Assembly (NCBI GenBank): GCA_947646735.1
Contig: CANTFK010000991.1
Span: 1 to 64,000 of the forward strand
Length of the DNA stretch: 64,000 nt
Source: Peronospora farinosa
Lineage: Eukaryota; Oomycota; Peronosporomycetes; Peronosporales; Peronosporaceae
Direction: 5' to 3'
Shown here: positions 1 to 9,277 of the stretch, piece by piece
Numbering within the stretch: position 1 is the first letter of the stretch
Layout: every line of letters begins with the position of its first letter
Notes under the pieces: generated by a model
Databases searched by the model: none
Seen by the model: only the letters and a program-made list of their open reading frames with translations
Told to the model about the DNA's origin: nothing
Position numbers and translations under genes: made by a program

Positions 1-533
1 TATAAAGTAAGGAGAACTCATTTGCTGAAGTGGAGATATGAGTTCGCGAAGCGACTCCACGTCCACGCGGACCTTAAAGGTGGATGTCAGGTATGTGGGC
101 TTTGCATATGAAATGTATTTGCAGTTACTTTTGACGTTACGAATGTTGTAGATTGCAATGGGAGTGAGTGCAACGCTTGATGAAGACATACTGACGTTAA
201 ATTCGACGGTTCTGTCTCGTGACGGCAAGGAGAGCGTCCACGGTATGTTCAATGATGATTTAAGCATTTCAATGCAGAGATCTCGTCCCTTAGTACTCAA
301 TTGCATTTATTTTTTTCATACTATTTGCAGAAAGTATCTCCGGACCTCGTACGGAAGCTGAAGAGCTTGGGAAGAAGCTGGCAGAACGTTTCTGGGCCAA
401 CGAGCTGGCGCGAAAGGTGCTAGGCAAGACCCGCGAGAAACGTGCTCTAACGTATGGTAATGCAGAGGCTCCTGGTGATGCTGCTGCTGCTGCTGCTAAA
501 TCAATCGTGAAGAAGGCCAAAACTTCTGAATAG
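1..533 (+). CDS. HMBS: Porphobilinogen deaminase (hydroxymethylbilane synthase), 3' end only
   Basis: This enzyme joins four porphobilinogen units into hydroxymethylbilane in tetrapyrrole (haem) synthesis. Only the C-terminal domain is in the window; the 5' part lies outside. I read exons to 90, 152-242 and 331-533, with GT-AG introns 91-151 and 243-330. The first junction gives the family motif LKGGCQIAMGVSA (compare LEGGCQxPxGV, with the cofactor-binding cysteine). The second gives SGPRTEAEELGKKLAE, typical of the C-terminal helix. The frame ends in TAG at 531-533 after a short alanine- and lysine-rich tail. The reading frame before about position 50 is open but its sequence does not clearly match the family, so an exon border there is possible. 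The assignment is strong because both splice joins restore family motifs. Confidence 0.85.
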
Positions 534-853
534 GACCTATATGTATTGCACATGCGATCTAAAGACCACATTGCATGTGCATATATATATGTACCCATGT
601 GTACGAAGACTAGAGACCAGTTACCTAAATGGATAACATATGGATACACTTTTTTGCTGCCTATTTGGTATACATCCATTTAAGTACGAAATGTTTCGGT
701 TCCAGTCAATTCGCAAAGCTTCCAAGACCACCAACACAAGTGACTCTGATCTTTTCATTCAACTGCACGTAACGCTGTTAATCGGCTTAGTTTTGGAGCA
801 CCCATTACATCGTAAAAAGGTGAAACTTATCTCTATCTAAGTCTGTGCGTTGC

Positions 854-3800
854 ATGCAGAAACACGCACCAGAATCGTCTTTAGCTGCTACTAAAGCCAT
901 GTCCAGTGACACTTTGACACGCACTCAGAACAGCCGCGTGCTGCAAGCCTTTCGTGCAATTGGCATTGTGGTTGATGATGTGCCAATTGTGTGGTACGGT
1001 ATGGGCAAAGCTAGCTTTGCCACTGCATCATTAGGGAAGTCATTCGTCGTGTACAAATGTGACAAATTGACGCCCGTGTTAGTGTCTCCCCAATTGCCCA
1101 AGCGCATATCAGCGCTGGCTGTGCAACCCAAGAAACAATTGACTTTTACGGCCTGTGGGTGCCAAATTATTATCTGGAATCGACTGGATAGGATCAAGAC
1201 ATTGCTGGGTCATAAAGGTACTATTAAGCAGCTGCTGACAGTGGGCAGCAACATTCTCTTCTCGCTCGATGATGAAGGTTGTATCAAGATATGGGACTTG
1301 CATACAATGGACATTGTCAATACATTGACATTTCAGATAGGTTTTACACCTACAATTATGCTTCATCCGGATACATATTTGAACAAGATCTTGGTCGGAT
1401 CGGCACAAGGTGTTTTGCAACTCTGGAACATTCGCAAGATGAAATGCATTTACGACTTTAAGGGATGGGGTAGTGCTGTCACAGCACTGGAACAGAGTCC
1501 GGCAGTAGACGTCGTGAGTGTCGGGTTAGCAGATGGACGACTGATGGTACACCACTTGCAACTGGACCAACCTGTGCTGGACTTTCGACAGGAACAGCAA
1601 AGTGGAATCACAGCCATGTCTTTTCGAACGGATGCAGGTGCTTCGACTACGCCGCTGGTAGTCTCAGGATCGCGGTCGGGTGATATTGCAGTGTGGAATC
1701 TGCAGAGCAAACGCCTTGAGTCAGTCATTACTGGTGCACATGATGGTGCAGTGGTATCGCTGCAGTTTCTGGCCAATGAGCCACTCTTGCTGTCGTCGGG
1801 TACGGATAACTCGATCAAGTTGTGGATCTTTGACCACCACCACGGCGGTACCGCTCGCTTGCTCAAGTCTCGTGAAGGCCACCGTGCGCCACCGACGCGC
1901 ATTCGGTATTACGGTAACAACACCCTTTCTACAATGGCAGACGGTGCTGACGGCACATGCTGTCAGATTTTGTCGGCTGGTCAGGACCGGGCTTTCCGTG
2001 TCTTCCACACGGCTCGTGAGCAGCAGAGCAGGGAGCTGTCCCAAGGCCCAGTTCTTAAAAAAGCGCGTAGCTTAAATGTGCGCGTGGAGGACTTGAAGCT
2101 TCCGCCTATCGTGCAGTTTGCTGCTATGGAGACACGCGCCCGCGATTGGGCGAACGTAATTACGTGTCATGAGAACGAAGTTGCAGCCTACGTGTGGCGC
2201 TTCGATCACCGCGTTATCGGCAAGAAAGTGCTTCGTCAGTTTGACCCGAGCAACCGCACTCCATCTGGCAGCGTCGAAGATTTGCGCCGCAAAAAGACAC
2301 AGGCTACTAGCGTGGCTATCAGTTCGTGTGGTAATTATGCACTTGTTGGTAGTTTGGGCGGAGCTATTTATCAGTACAACATGCAGTCCGGAGAAGCTCG
2401 TGGTTCGTTTCCGGTGGCAGCAACCCCGAAGCCGGAGATTATTCGCTCGCTCGTGCTACCTGGGACAGATTTGTCAGCACTACAGGACGATGAAACTGAT
2501 ACAACCGCTGCTGATGCTCATGACGGACCTGTCAGTGCGGTGGCTGTTGATGCTCTTAATAACACCCTGGTCTCTGCAGGAATCGATGGCAAACTGAAAT
2601 TCTGGGGCTTCAAGAAGCATGAGTTGCGTGATGAGATCGACATTGGCTCTCCTATTAGCCAGATGGAATTGCACCGCGATAGTAACTTGTTATGTGTGGC
2701 GTGTGATGACCAAGTGCTTCGTCTCTTTGACGTGACAACCTACAAGCTTGTGCGTCGTTTTGCTGGACATTCGCACCGTGTGACGGACATGACTTTCAGC
2801 TCGGATGCTCGGTGGCTGTTCTCATCATCGGCTGACGCATCATTGCGCGTGTGGGATATCCCGACGGGCAAGTGTGTCGACTGGATGCGGTTTCAAAAAC
2901 CTGTGACTGGTTTGGCTGTGTCGCCTACAGGCGAGTTTCTTGCTACTACGCACGTGAGCAATGTTGGCATTTTCTTGTGGGCAAACCGCAGCCTCTTTAC
3001 AGAAGTATTCTTAGATTCGGAGCCTAGTAAGCCCGTGCTTATGGACATGCCTGTGCCTCTCAATGAGGTGGACAATAGCGACCAGCTTGGATTTGGCACT
3101 GAACGTAACCCTCAACTTTCAGTGACAAGTGTTAACGAGCAGCGGCCTGAAAGCACAAAGAAGGTAGACAGCGAAGAGAGCTCGGACCCGCTGGATGCTT
3201 CACTCATTACACTGTCAATGGCCCCACGTGCATTCTGGCAGTCTCTGTTTAATCTTGAGCTTATCAAGAAGCGTAACAAGCCTATCGAGCCTCCCAAGGC
3301 CCCGGAGCAGGCTCCTTTCTTCCTTCAAACAGCGCGCAAGGACGATGTACACCCTACATTTGTCCCCGCTTCTCCTGAAGCGAACAAAGTAGGTGAGAAG
3401 GAGGGCGACGAAGATATGGTCATCAAAGGTTGGGGCATTGGTGATGACGATGAGGCTTGGGGTGATGACGACGAAGAAGATGAAGCCGACATGACTGCTC
3501 TAAGCTCACGGATTGTCAAGACGGAGGGTATGGTTACTTCTCGTTGCAAATTGGCGACGTTGCTGGCAAAGGCGGTGCAGGAAGAGAAATTTGAGGATCA
3601 CACAGGCTCGCGCTTCAATGAGGTAGCCGCGTACATTCAGTCGCTTTCTGCCTCAGGAGTAGACGTTGAAGTGAGCACGCTGTGCATGGGTGACTTCGAT
3701 GAAGAGGGCAAGAAACTATTGGGTTTCTTTCTGGAATTTTTGCATGAGGAGATGCGCACTCGCCGTGATTTCCAGGTGCTTCAAGCATACTTGAATCGTT

Positions 3801-3958
3801 TTTTGAAGCTGCACGAGGAGCTGTTGGTCGCGGAACCGACGCTCTTAGCACAAGTGGACAAGTTGAGAGCTGTACAGCAGCAACAGTGGCAGCACCTGCA
3901 GAAGCTGTTACACAACAATTTGTGTCTGGTCCAGTATCTCAGCAAGATTCAGATGTAA
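854..3958 (+). CDS. UTP21: U3 snoRNP-associated WD40 protein UTP21 (WDR36)
   Basis: A nucleolar SSU-processome subunit needed for 18S rRNA processing. The single exon encodes 1034 residues from the ATG at 854; a second in-frame ATG at 899 (MSSDTLTRTQ) is an equally possible start. The N-terminal 680 residues are two WD40 propellers with repeated GH...WD/WN blades (for example LLGHKGTIKQLL, FAGHSHRVTDMTF, LRVWDIPTGK). An acidic stretch near residues 850-885 (rich in D and E) is followed by the helical Utp21 C-terminal domain with ITLSMAPRAFWQSLFNLE and a YLNRFLKLHEE helix. Length and domain order fit the family. The neighbour upstream ends 320 bases earlier on the same strand. I see no frame damage. 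Confidence 0.93.
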   Translation: MQKHAPESSLAATKAMSSDTLTRTQNSRVLQAFRAIGIVVDDVPIVWYGMGKASFATASLGKSFVVYKCDKLTPVLVSPQLPKRISALAVQPKKQLTFTACGCQIIIWNRLDRIKTLLGHKGTIKQLLTVGSNILFSLDDEGCIKIWDLHTMDIVNTLTFQIGFTPTIMLHPDTYLNKILVGSAQGVLQLWNIRKMKCIYDFKGWGSAVTALEQSPAVDVVSVGLADGRLMVHHLQLDQPVLDFRQEQQSGITAMSFRTDAGASTTPLVVSGSRSGDIAVWNLQSKRLESVITGAHDGAVVSLQFLANEPLLLSSGTDNSIKLWIFDHHHGGTARLLKSREGHRAPPTRIRYYGNNTLSTMADGADGTCCQILSAGQDRAFRVFHTAREQQSRELSQGPVLKKARSLNVRVEDLKLPPIVQFAAMETRARDWANVITCHENEVAAYVWRFDHRVIGKKVLRQFDPSNRTPSGSVEDLRRKKTQATSVAISSCGNYALVGSLGGAIYQYNMQSGEARGSFPVAATPKPEIIRSLVLPGTDLSALQDDETDTTAADAHDGPVSAVAVDALNNTLVSAGIDGKLKFWGFKKHELRDEIDIGSPISQMELHRDSNLLCVACDDQVLRLFDVTTYKLVRRFAGHSHRVTDMTFSSDARWLFSSSADASLRVWDIPTGKCVDWMRFQKPVTGLAVSPTGEFLATTHVSNVGIFLWANRSLFTEVFLDSEPSKPVLMDMPVPLNEVDNSDQLGFGTERNPQLSVTSVNEQRPESTKKVDSEESSDPLDASLITLSMAPRAFWQSLFNLELIKKRNKPIEPPKAPEQAPFFLQTARKDDVHPTFVPASPEANKVGEKEGDEDMVIKGWGIGDDDEAWGDDDEEDEADMTALSSRIVKTEGMVTSRCKLATLLAKAVQEEKFEDHTGSRFNEVAAYIQSLSASGVDVEVSTLCMGDFDEEGKKLLGFFLEFLHEEMRTRRDFQVLQAYLNRFLKLHEELLVAEPTLLAQVDKLRAVQQQQWQHLQKLLHNNLCLVQYLSKIQM

Positions 3959-4218
3959 GTTAACGAGTGTGATGTGAGAAGCGCTGTAGCTGCTTGCTCC
4001 TGTCAATCGCTCTAAAAGGAAAAGCTTAGAATAATTCAATGCACATTGATCAAACAACACATGATTGTGCCAAGAAAGCTTTGATTCTATCGATCCTCGG
4101 ACCATTCCTTTTTGCAGATTCTTCAGGACGAGAAACGTCTGTACTAACAAGCAATACGAACCACAACAAATACAGCAAGATACAACGTATGTCAGTGATG
4201 CCTCATTCTCAAATAATC

Positions 4219-4545
4219 AATTGATCATGTGCTGGATGATGCATCTGCTTGAAACGGAACTTCAAACGAAAAGCACAAGCTGTGATCGATAAATGCGATG
4301 ACAGGGTAGAGTGGCGACGAGGGCAATGAAGGCACGAGAATGTAGTCATCGTGGCATTTTACAACGCTCAAAGCGGTCGCTGTAACTGCTGAATCTCCCA
4401 TGATAAGGATTCCGTCTTTGAGACGAGCCCCTAAAGCACGTACTCGAGGCTTGAAAAGGTACAAGATGCAGAACTTGTTTTTCAGCTCATCCAGTTGTGC
4501 CGCGACCTTCCGATAGTGTGCTTCATGCTTTTTCGGTCTGTAAAT
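4219..4545 (-). pseudogene. Unidentified protein fragment, C-terminal, flanking the AlaRS fragment
   Basis: An open reading of about 100 codons on the minus strand reads like a real soluble protein end, with segments such as KHEAHYRKVAAQLDELKNKF and VRALGARLKDGILIMGDSAV, but it has no convincing start. Related sequence in the same position and relative orientation to an AlaRS fragment occurs at about 22800-23157 (+), and a short piece at 45009-45120. I do not recognise the family. It looks like the remains of a gene that once lay head-to-tail with the AlaRS gene in the ancestral block. Confidence that this was coding is moderate; that it is functional, low. Confidence 0.35.
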
Positions 4546-4629
4546 GAGCTAGGCTTGACGGCTTTCAACCCTCAGCTTTTCTTCTGAGACGGATCATCGT
4601 TCAGTATATACCTCGCCGCCGAGACGTGA

Positions 4630-5215
4630 AGCGTGGTACCAAGCTGCAGGCTGAGCTCGATGGTATTAACAAGCAGGACGGCATCAAGTTCTTGGAGGGG
4701 TATCTGCAATAAATCAGTGTTGGACCAGATCGTGATCTCCATGACGATGAAGTACAAGCTAAAGCACAAGCTTCGGAAGCTAGTAGATGGACTCGTGATC
4801 CGCGTCAAAGGCGATCAAAAGGAAGCTGCGACTACTCGTGCTGTGAACGGTGACCGCGACGCTGCTGTCGAAGCAACGAATGTCAAGGAAGCCGGTCAGG
4901 AGATCATTGAAATGAAGAATAAAGTTCGACACGGACTCGAAACTCAGCTGGGAGATATCAAAGGCCATGAGCACAATCATCCAACGGCAGCTTCATGATC
5001 TTCAGTACGTACTCGGACGACAGCCTTCAATCAACATTGCCACAAAGTAGCTTTATGGTTGTGATGAAAGAAAAGGTGGCGGCAAGAAGGTGCCACACGC
5101 TACGGACTCGTCAAGTCTGGATAAATCTATGGCACCCGTCAAGACGTTCTATCACAAGTGCGTGATGTCGTTACACTCTGTTGCTATAAAGTCTTCTCGT
5201 TCTTGATTACAACGT
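4630..5215 (+). pseudogene. Alanyl-tRNA synthetase C-terminal fragment, copy 1
   Basis: A decayed 3' piece of a cytosolic-type alanyl-tRNA synthetase. The longest frame (to 4998) contains KLRKLVDGLVIRVKGDQKEA and AGQEIIEMKNKVRHGLETQL, resembling the helical region before the C-Ala domain. In another frame at about 5075-5140 the glycine-rich C-Ala motif KGGGKKVPHATD survives. The catalytic and editing domains are absent. Frames are broken and no start is credible, so this is not a gene now. Two better-preserved relatives lie at 22260-22720 (minus) and 46274-46790 (plus), always next to an RxLR effector in opposite orientation. The AlaRS call rests on the GxGGG pattern and the preceding coiled region, so an alternative origin cannot be excluded. 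Confidence 0.55.
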
Positions 5216-5274
5216 CAAGAACACTTTGAATGCATGATCATGATTTCTTTCTTATCAAGACTAACTTTAACAAA

Positions 5275-5320
5275 CTTACACAATGCTATAACTTTGAGAC
5301 AAGTTATAGCATTGTGTAAG
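5275..5320. repeat. Perfect 20-bp hairpin with 6-base loop
   Basis: Positions 5275-5294 are the exact reverse complement of 5301-5320, with TGAGAC as the loop. It lies between the AlaRS fragment and the 3' end of the effector. One arm resembles sequence found once in each of the other duplicate blocks (near 22092 and 46889), so the hairpin seems to be a local inverted duplication special to this copy. It could act as a 3' structure for the convergent transcript; that is inference. Confidence 0.8.
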
Positions 5321-5475
5321 TCTTTCAATAGCTACCTCAACCTCACCGCTTCAAATGTGACAGCCATACCAACATGTTGTGTACTGACGTGTACTTACTT
5401 GACTGAATCGCCAGCAATCGTAAGCACATCAGCGTTGTCTACTAGGGTCGTGGTGGAGGTTCTGGTGTCACGTGG

Positions 5476-7399
5476 CTAATCCTCTTTCTTTGTTCCTTCC
5501 TCAAGCGTGTTAGATGAATCATGTGCTTTTTTACCTGCACCACCAGCGTCATCCCCAATTTCGCCGACCAAGCGAGAGGTGCCACTTTCTCCACCTTGGG
5601 CCGCGTTGACGACATCATTTGCTCCTTCACCAGTAAGTGCGTTATTCTTTGCACCACTCTTTGGTTGTTTCAATAGTTCGGCGAATTTCTTCATTATCAT
5701 TTTCATACTTTTTCCTGGTATTTTAGGCACAACGACGTTATCTCTTTCATTAATACCAACACCCCCATCAGCGACAGCATTTTCTTTTTCTGTGATGGAA
5801 TGTACAGAATTTGAGTTCCCTGTCACTTCACTTGTGGTCGCCTCGGAGACAACATTCGTGTTTGGAACATCATTCCCTCCTTCACCAAGTGGTGGTCGAG
5901 AATCGGCAGAATTCGTAGTTGGCACTGGCTTCGTCTTGCGGTTGAATATGCTTAATGCACTGTTAATTTTGTTGTTGAGAGCTTGACGTGACTTTTTCAA
6001 AAAGGTCGGCGATTTCTTTCCAACGTTGCCTTCTTCAGTCGTAGCTGAAGCCCGCAAGCTAGCGGCATCGTTTTCTCCTTCACCAGCATGTATTTCAGCA
6101 TTTTCACCACTCTTTGGTTCCACAACATTTTCTTCTGCGACTGGTTGCACTGGTTCGTGTTCCCCTGTCATTTCTTTCGTCGTTTCAGTTAAAGTGTCGG
6201 CAGAATTCGTAGTTGGCACTGGCTTCGTCTTGCGGTTGAATATGCTTAATGCACTGTTAATTTTGTTGTTGAGAGCTTGACGTGACTTTTTCAAAAATGT
6301 CGGCGATTTCTTTCCAACGTTGCCTTCTTCAGTCGTAGCTGAAGCCCGCAAGCTAGCGGCATCGTTTTCTCCTTCACCAGCATGTATTTCAGCATTTTCA
6401 CCACTCTTTGGTTCCACAACATTTTCTTCTGCGACTGGTTGCACTGGTTCGTGTTCCCCTGTCATTTCTTTCGTCGTTTCAGTTAAAGTGTCGGCAGAAT
6501 TCGTAGTTGGCACTGGCTTCGTCTTGCGGTTGAATATGCTTAATGCACTGTTAATTTTGTTGTTGAGAGCTTGACGTGACTTTTTCAAAAAGGTCGGCGA
6601 TTTCTTTCCAACGTTGCCTTCTTCAGTCGTAGCTGAAGCCCGCAAGCTAGCGGCATCGTTTTCTCCTTCACCAGCATGTATTTCAGCATTTTCACCACTC
6701 TTTGGTTCCACAACATTTTCTTCTGCGACTGGTTGCACTGGTTCGTGTTCCCCTGTCATTTCTTTCGTCGTTTCAGTTGGTTTGACAACACTATCTTTTT
6801 CTGCGTCGGGACGTGCTATTTTCGGCTCAGTTGTTACGTCTTTATTGTCAAGATGAGGTGATTCTTCTTTTCCTGTCACTTTTTGCGTATCCACTCCTTC
6901 TTTCATATCTGTCACTTTTTGAGTCTCTGACTCTTTGTTTGTGGCTAAAGGTGTTGTTGACTCTTTAGCTTTTGCGTCGTGTTTCGGGGCTCGATGTAAT
7001 CTCTTGAGTTGCTGTTGAAATCTACCGTAGATCTTCTTTAGGAGAGCTATAAACTGCTTCATAGCAGACGAAGAGTAGCCTTTCATCTTCTCCAAAACGC
7101 CTATTTTCTTGGCCATAACATCGGCATTGGAGAGTTTCGGCCCCGCCTTTGATTTTTTCTAACGTCTCTATGACCTTTTCAAACAACTCGGCCTCGCCTG
7201 TGCGCATCCTCTCTTCCACGTCTTCGATCCCAGTCTCGACCACCCCTTTCCTTAGCTTGCGACCTCTTCCATCCGTCCGCTCGCGTTGAGAATTCGTATC
7301 CACGGTCTTGACTTGGATCAAGTCTTTTGAGCTTGCGACGATACTGTCGCAAGCGATGCAGGTGAGAGTCACGAGCAGGAGAAACAAGCTCAAGCGCAT
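5476..7399 (-). pseudogene. RxLR-EER secreted effector with 98-residue tandem repeats, frame broken
   Basis: A secreted host-targeted effector of the oomycete RxLR class. From the ATG at 7399 the first frame gives a hydrophobic signal peptide (about 22 residues, MRLSLFLLLVTLTCIACDS), then RKLR at about residue 48 and a DVEER motif. The frame then continues past about 7140 only as unrelated sequence to 7022. A second frame, in another phase, opens at 7116 (MAKKIGVLEK) and runs 546 codons to 5476. By alignment with the paralogues at 21506 and 47716 the two belong to one gene separated by a one-base frame change near 7120-7160. Either it is a pseudogene or the base call is wrong. The second frame holds three near-identical 98-residue repeats rich in E, K, T and N, then a distinct tail. 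No intron is expected in this class and no good splice pair is seen. Confidence 0.8.
5903..6778 (-). repeat. 294-bp coding tandem repeat, about three copies
   Basis: The 294-base unit recurs with starts at 5903, 6197 and 6491, almost identical in DNA and always in frame (98 codons). Each unit encodes ETTKEMTGEHEPVQPVAEEN at one end and a basic segment KSRQALNNKINSALSIFNRK at the other. The near identity, silent sites included, points to recent expansion. It is inside the effector reading frame. Confidence 0.95.
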
Positions 7400-8386
7400 G
7401 GTTTGTCTGGGTCTCGTCTGATTCGGGAATGAACAACTTTGAAGTCAACGGGTTCTTGGGCTTTTCAATGGACACACGGAAATGTTACAGATGCTCGTTG
7501 AATACCATTAGGTAGAGTATTGGATTACCAGAATACTATATCAATTGTCATAGCTATCCTACAACACGACGGTGGCTACGACTCTTTTCCTCTATTTACT
7601 TACATTTCTATGGATGCCTGGCGCTGTGACTTGTGTGCCAAGCGCTTTTCCTCCTTCGATCGATCTTCGGATCCGATTTGATACGTATCTCCTTCCCGGG
7701 AGACTTCTATTCTTTTTTCTGACAGGGACTGATCGCTTCGTCTCCTACTGTCTTTTGCTGCCAAACCTGGCATGAAACAACAATTATGATTGTTTTTTGG
7801 ATGCTTTCTAAAGGTGTTGAAGCTATATGTTGTATCAGGAACGATAGATGATACAAATTCAGATGCACTTGATTGATAAAGTGATGAAATGGACCCTAAA
7901 GGATAACAAGTTTGGTTGTACATTCTGTAAGAAAGCTCCTATACGAGTGAAAATACGTGGCTGTTGATAAGCCATGACTTTGAGGGAAATGACTATCGGA
8001 TGGGGTCGCGAGTCTATCTAAGTTTTGTGAAGATAATGTCAATGCATCTCCCTCCTGCTTCGCCCAACTTATACTTATAAAAAGCAAGATATAATGCCAG
8101 TAGTATTATTTACCCATCATGCTATCATGCTCTGCCTAGCTGATAAAAAAAGCACGGATGGGACTCTTGATGTCTCATAGATCTTGAGATCTGTTCACAT
8201 TTGCTTGGAATTCTGACCCTTTCGCTTGGAAGTTTTATGCTTGCGGACAAGCTTGTAAGCAATTTTACGCGTACTTTTCTCCTAGTCTATTTCATCCAAT
8301 CCGATTATCTTAAGGCAAAAACAAACATACCGGATTGGTTGATATTAAGTGCGTCTTTCGTCGCCTTTCAATATACAAAAGACCTA
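7400..8386. other. Effector/mS34 intergenic spacer
   Basis: No gene is supported here. The first 100 bases are the shared effector promoter region, conserved in all three block copies. About 600 bases of this spacer are present in copies 1 and 3 but missing from copy 2, where the two start codons are only 370 bases apart. The stretch 8201-8386 is open in frame with mS34, but the two copies differ there mostly at amino-acid-changing sites, which argues against coding. Confidence 0.6.
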
Positions 8387-8721
8387 ATGTCAGCCATGGC
8401 CACGGGGTTTATGAACGCCTTCCAGGTGCTGACTCCCGTGCGGAATTTTGGCGTAGGTAAGCGAGTTACACGTGGTATTTGGTCCAAATATGCAGAGCCT
8501 TCTTACTGGGAAGTGGTGCGCATTCTTCCATCCCCCGACCTCAAACACGGCAAAGTCTTTGGCAGATTTACGTTTCGTGGTGCGTTGAAATGAAAATTCT
8601 GAAGGATGTTTGACATTATTTGACTTGATATTTGTATGGGTATTGAACAGGCAAGACGGATTCTAAAGTAAAGCGGATGAATGGCGTCTTGAAGAAAGAT
8701 TGGAGTTTGATCGAGATGTAA
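8387..8721 (+). CDS. Mitochondrial small-subunit ribosomal protein mS34-like, block copy 1
   Basis: The product resembles the core of mitoribosomal protein mS34 (MRPS34). From the ATG at 8387 it encodes 87 residues in two exons, 8387-8579 and 8651-8721, with a 71-base GT-AG intron. Matches to the family are GVGKRVTRGIWSKY, the EPSYWEVVRI segment (compare EPCYWRLTRV in animals), and HGKVFGRFTFRGKTDS followed by a DW near the end (compare HGKAWGILTFKGKTES and HDWRLV). It is much shorter than animal mS34 (about 218 residues) and holds only the conserved core. A second intact copy lies at 20803-21136. An extra upstream exon cannot be excluded. It acts, if functional, in mitochondrial translation. 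Confidence 0.72.
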
Positions 8722-9277
8722 ACAGTCTTATCAAATGACGTCTTGTAACTCCGAAACTACAGTTGATAGATTGATGAGTATGAGAGAATGGATGGGAATA
8801 CTCAATGAGGCAATCGATGCCGGGGTATTTTGTCATAGTAGCAATGTTCTCTATAGTTGTTTAGTTGGTTTTCTAGGAGGTTAAAGCATTGCTTGATACT
8901 TCAACAATATTGTGACGTTCCATGTCCAGCGACTTTGCACGAAGCGACTCAGCTTCTAGAGTAGCCACATGGAGATTTATCAGGATTATGGGCTCGTTTC
9001 AGCGTTGAGACATACTCTGTATCAATTGATCTGCATTCCTTGGTCGCCGACTATTCCTCGAAGCATGAAACTGCCACGTTTAGCTCGAATTGTTATCCGA
9101 AGGCGACATGGTGCCCATCTCGCCCGTACAAATCGCCACAATATGGACGACAAGTGCGTCGTCATGTATTGTCGCAAGACCAGATATCTGATCTTCAAGT
9201 CGTGCTAAGGGAGTGACGACAAGCTCGTCCGTCTGTTCCCATTTGCCACTCAGTTTAATAATAATAACCTTTGACTA

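Larger units (their letters stand above)
4630..9160. repeat. Segmental duplication block, copy 1
   Basis: Order: AlaRS fragment (+), RxLR effector (-), about 1 kb spacer, mS34-like gene (+), flank. The same order appears inverted at about 20470-22900 and, without the mS34 gene, at about 46250-48560. Shared non-coding stretches include the effector upstream region (GTTTGTCTGGGTCTCGTC, next to the start codon in all three), the CCACGGTGGC spacer region, and the flank after mS34 (for example ACTCTGTATCAATTG near 9009, 20509 and 48401). Copy 1 is the longest because of the repeat array. Confidence 0.88.

Noticed and set aside
640..840. 66-codon frame between HMBS and UTP21
   Set aside because: No motif, and it lies in the expected promoter/5' region of UTP21.
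5903..6778. CRISPR-like regular repeat
   Set aside because: Units are 294 bases, contiguous and coding, with no spacers; the organism is a eukaryote.
8201..8386. Possible N-terminal extension of mS34 with a membrane-like segment
   Set aside because: No ATG at the start, and the two copies differ mostly at amino-acid-changing sites here but not after 8387.
8969..9208. Open frame of 79 codons after mS34 copy 1
   Set aside because: The matching sequence in block copies 2 and 3 is broken, and no family motif is seen.
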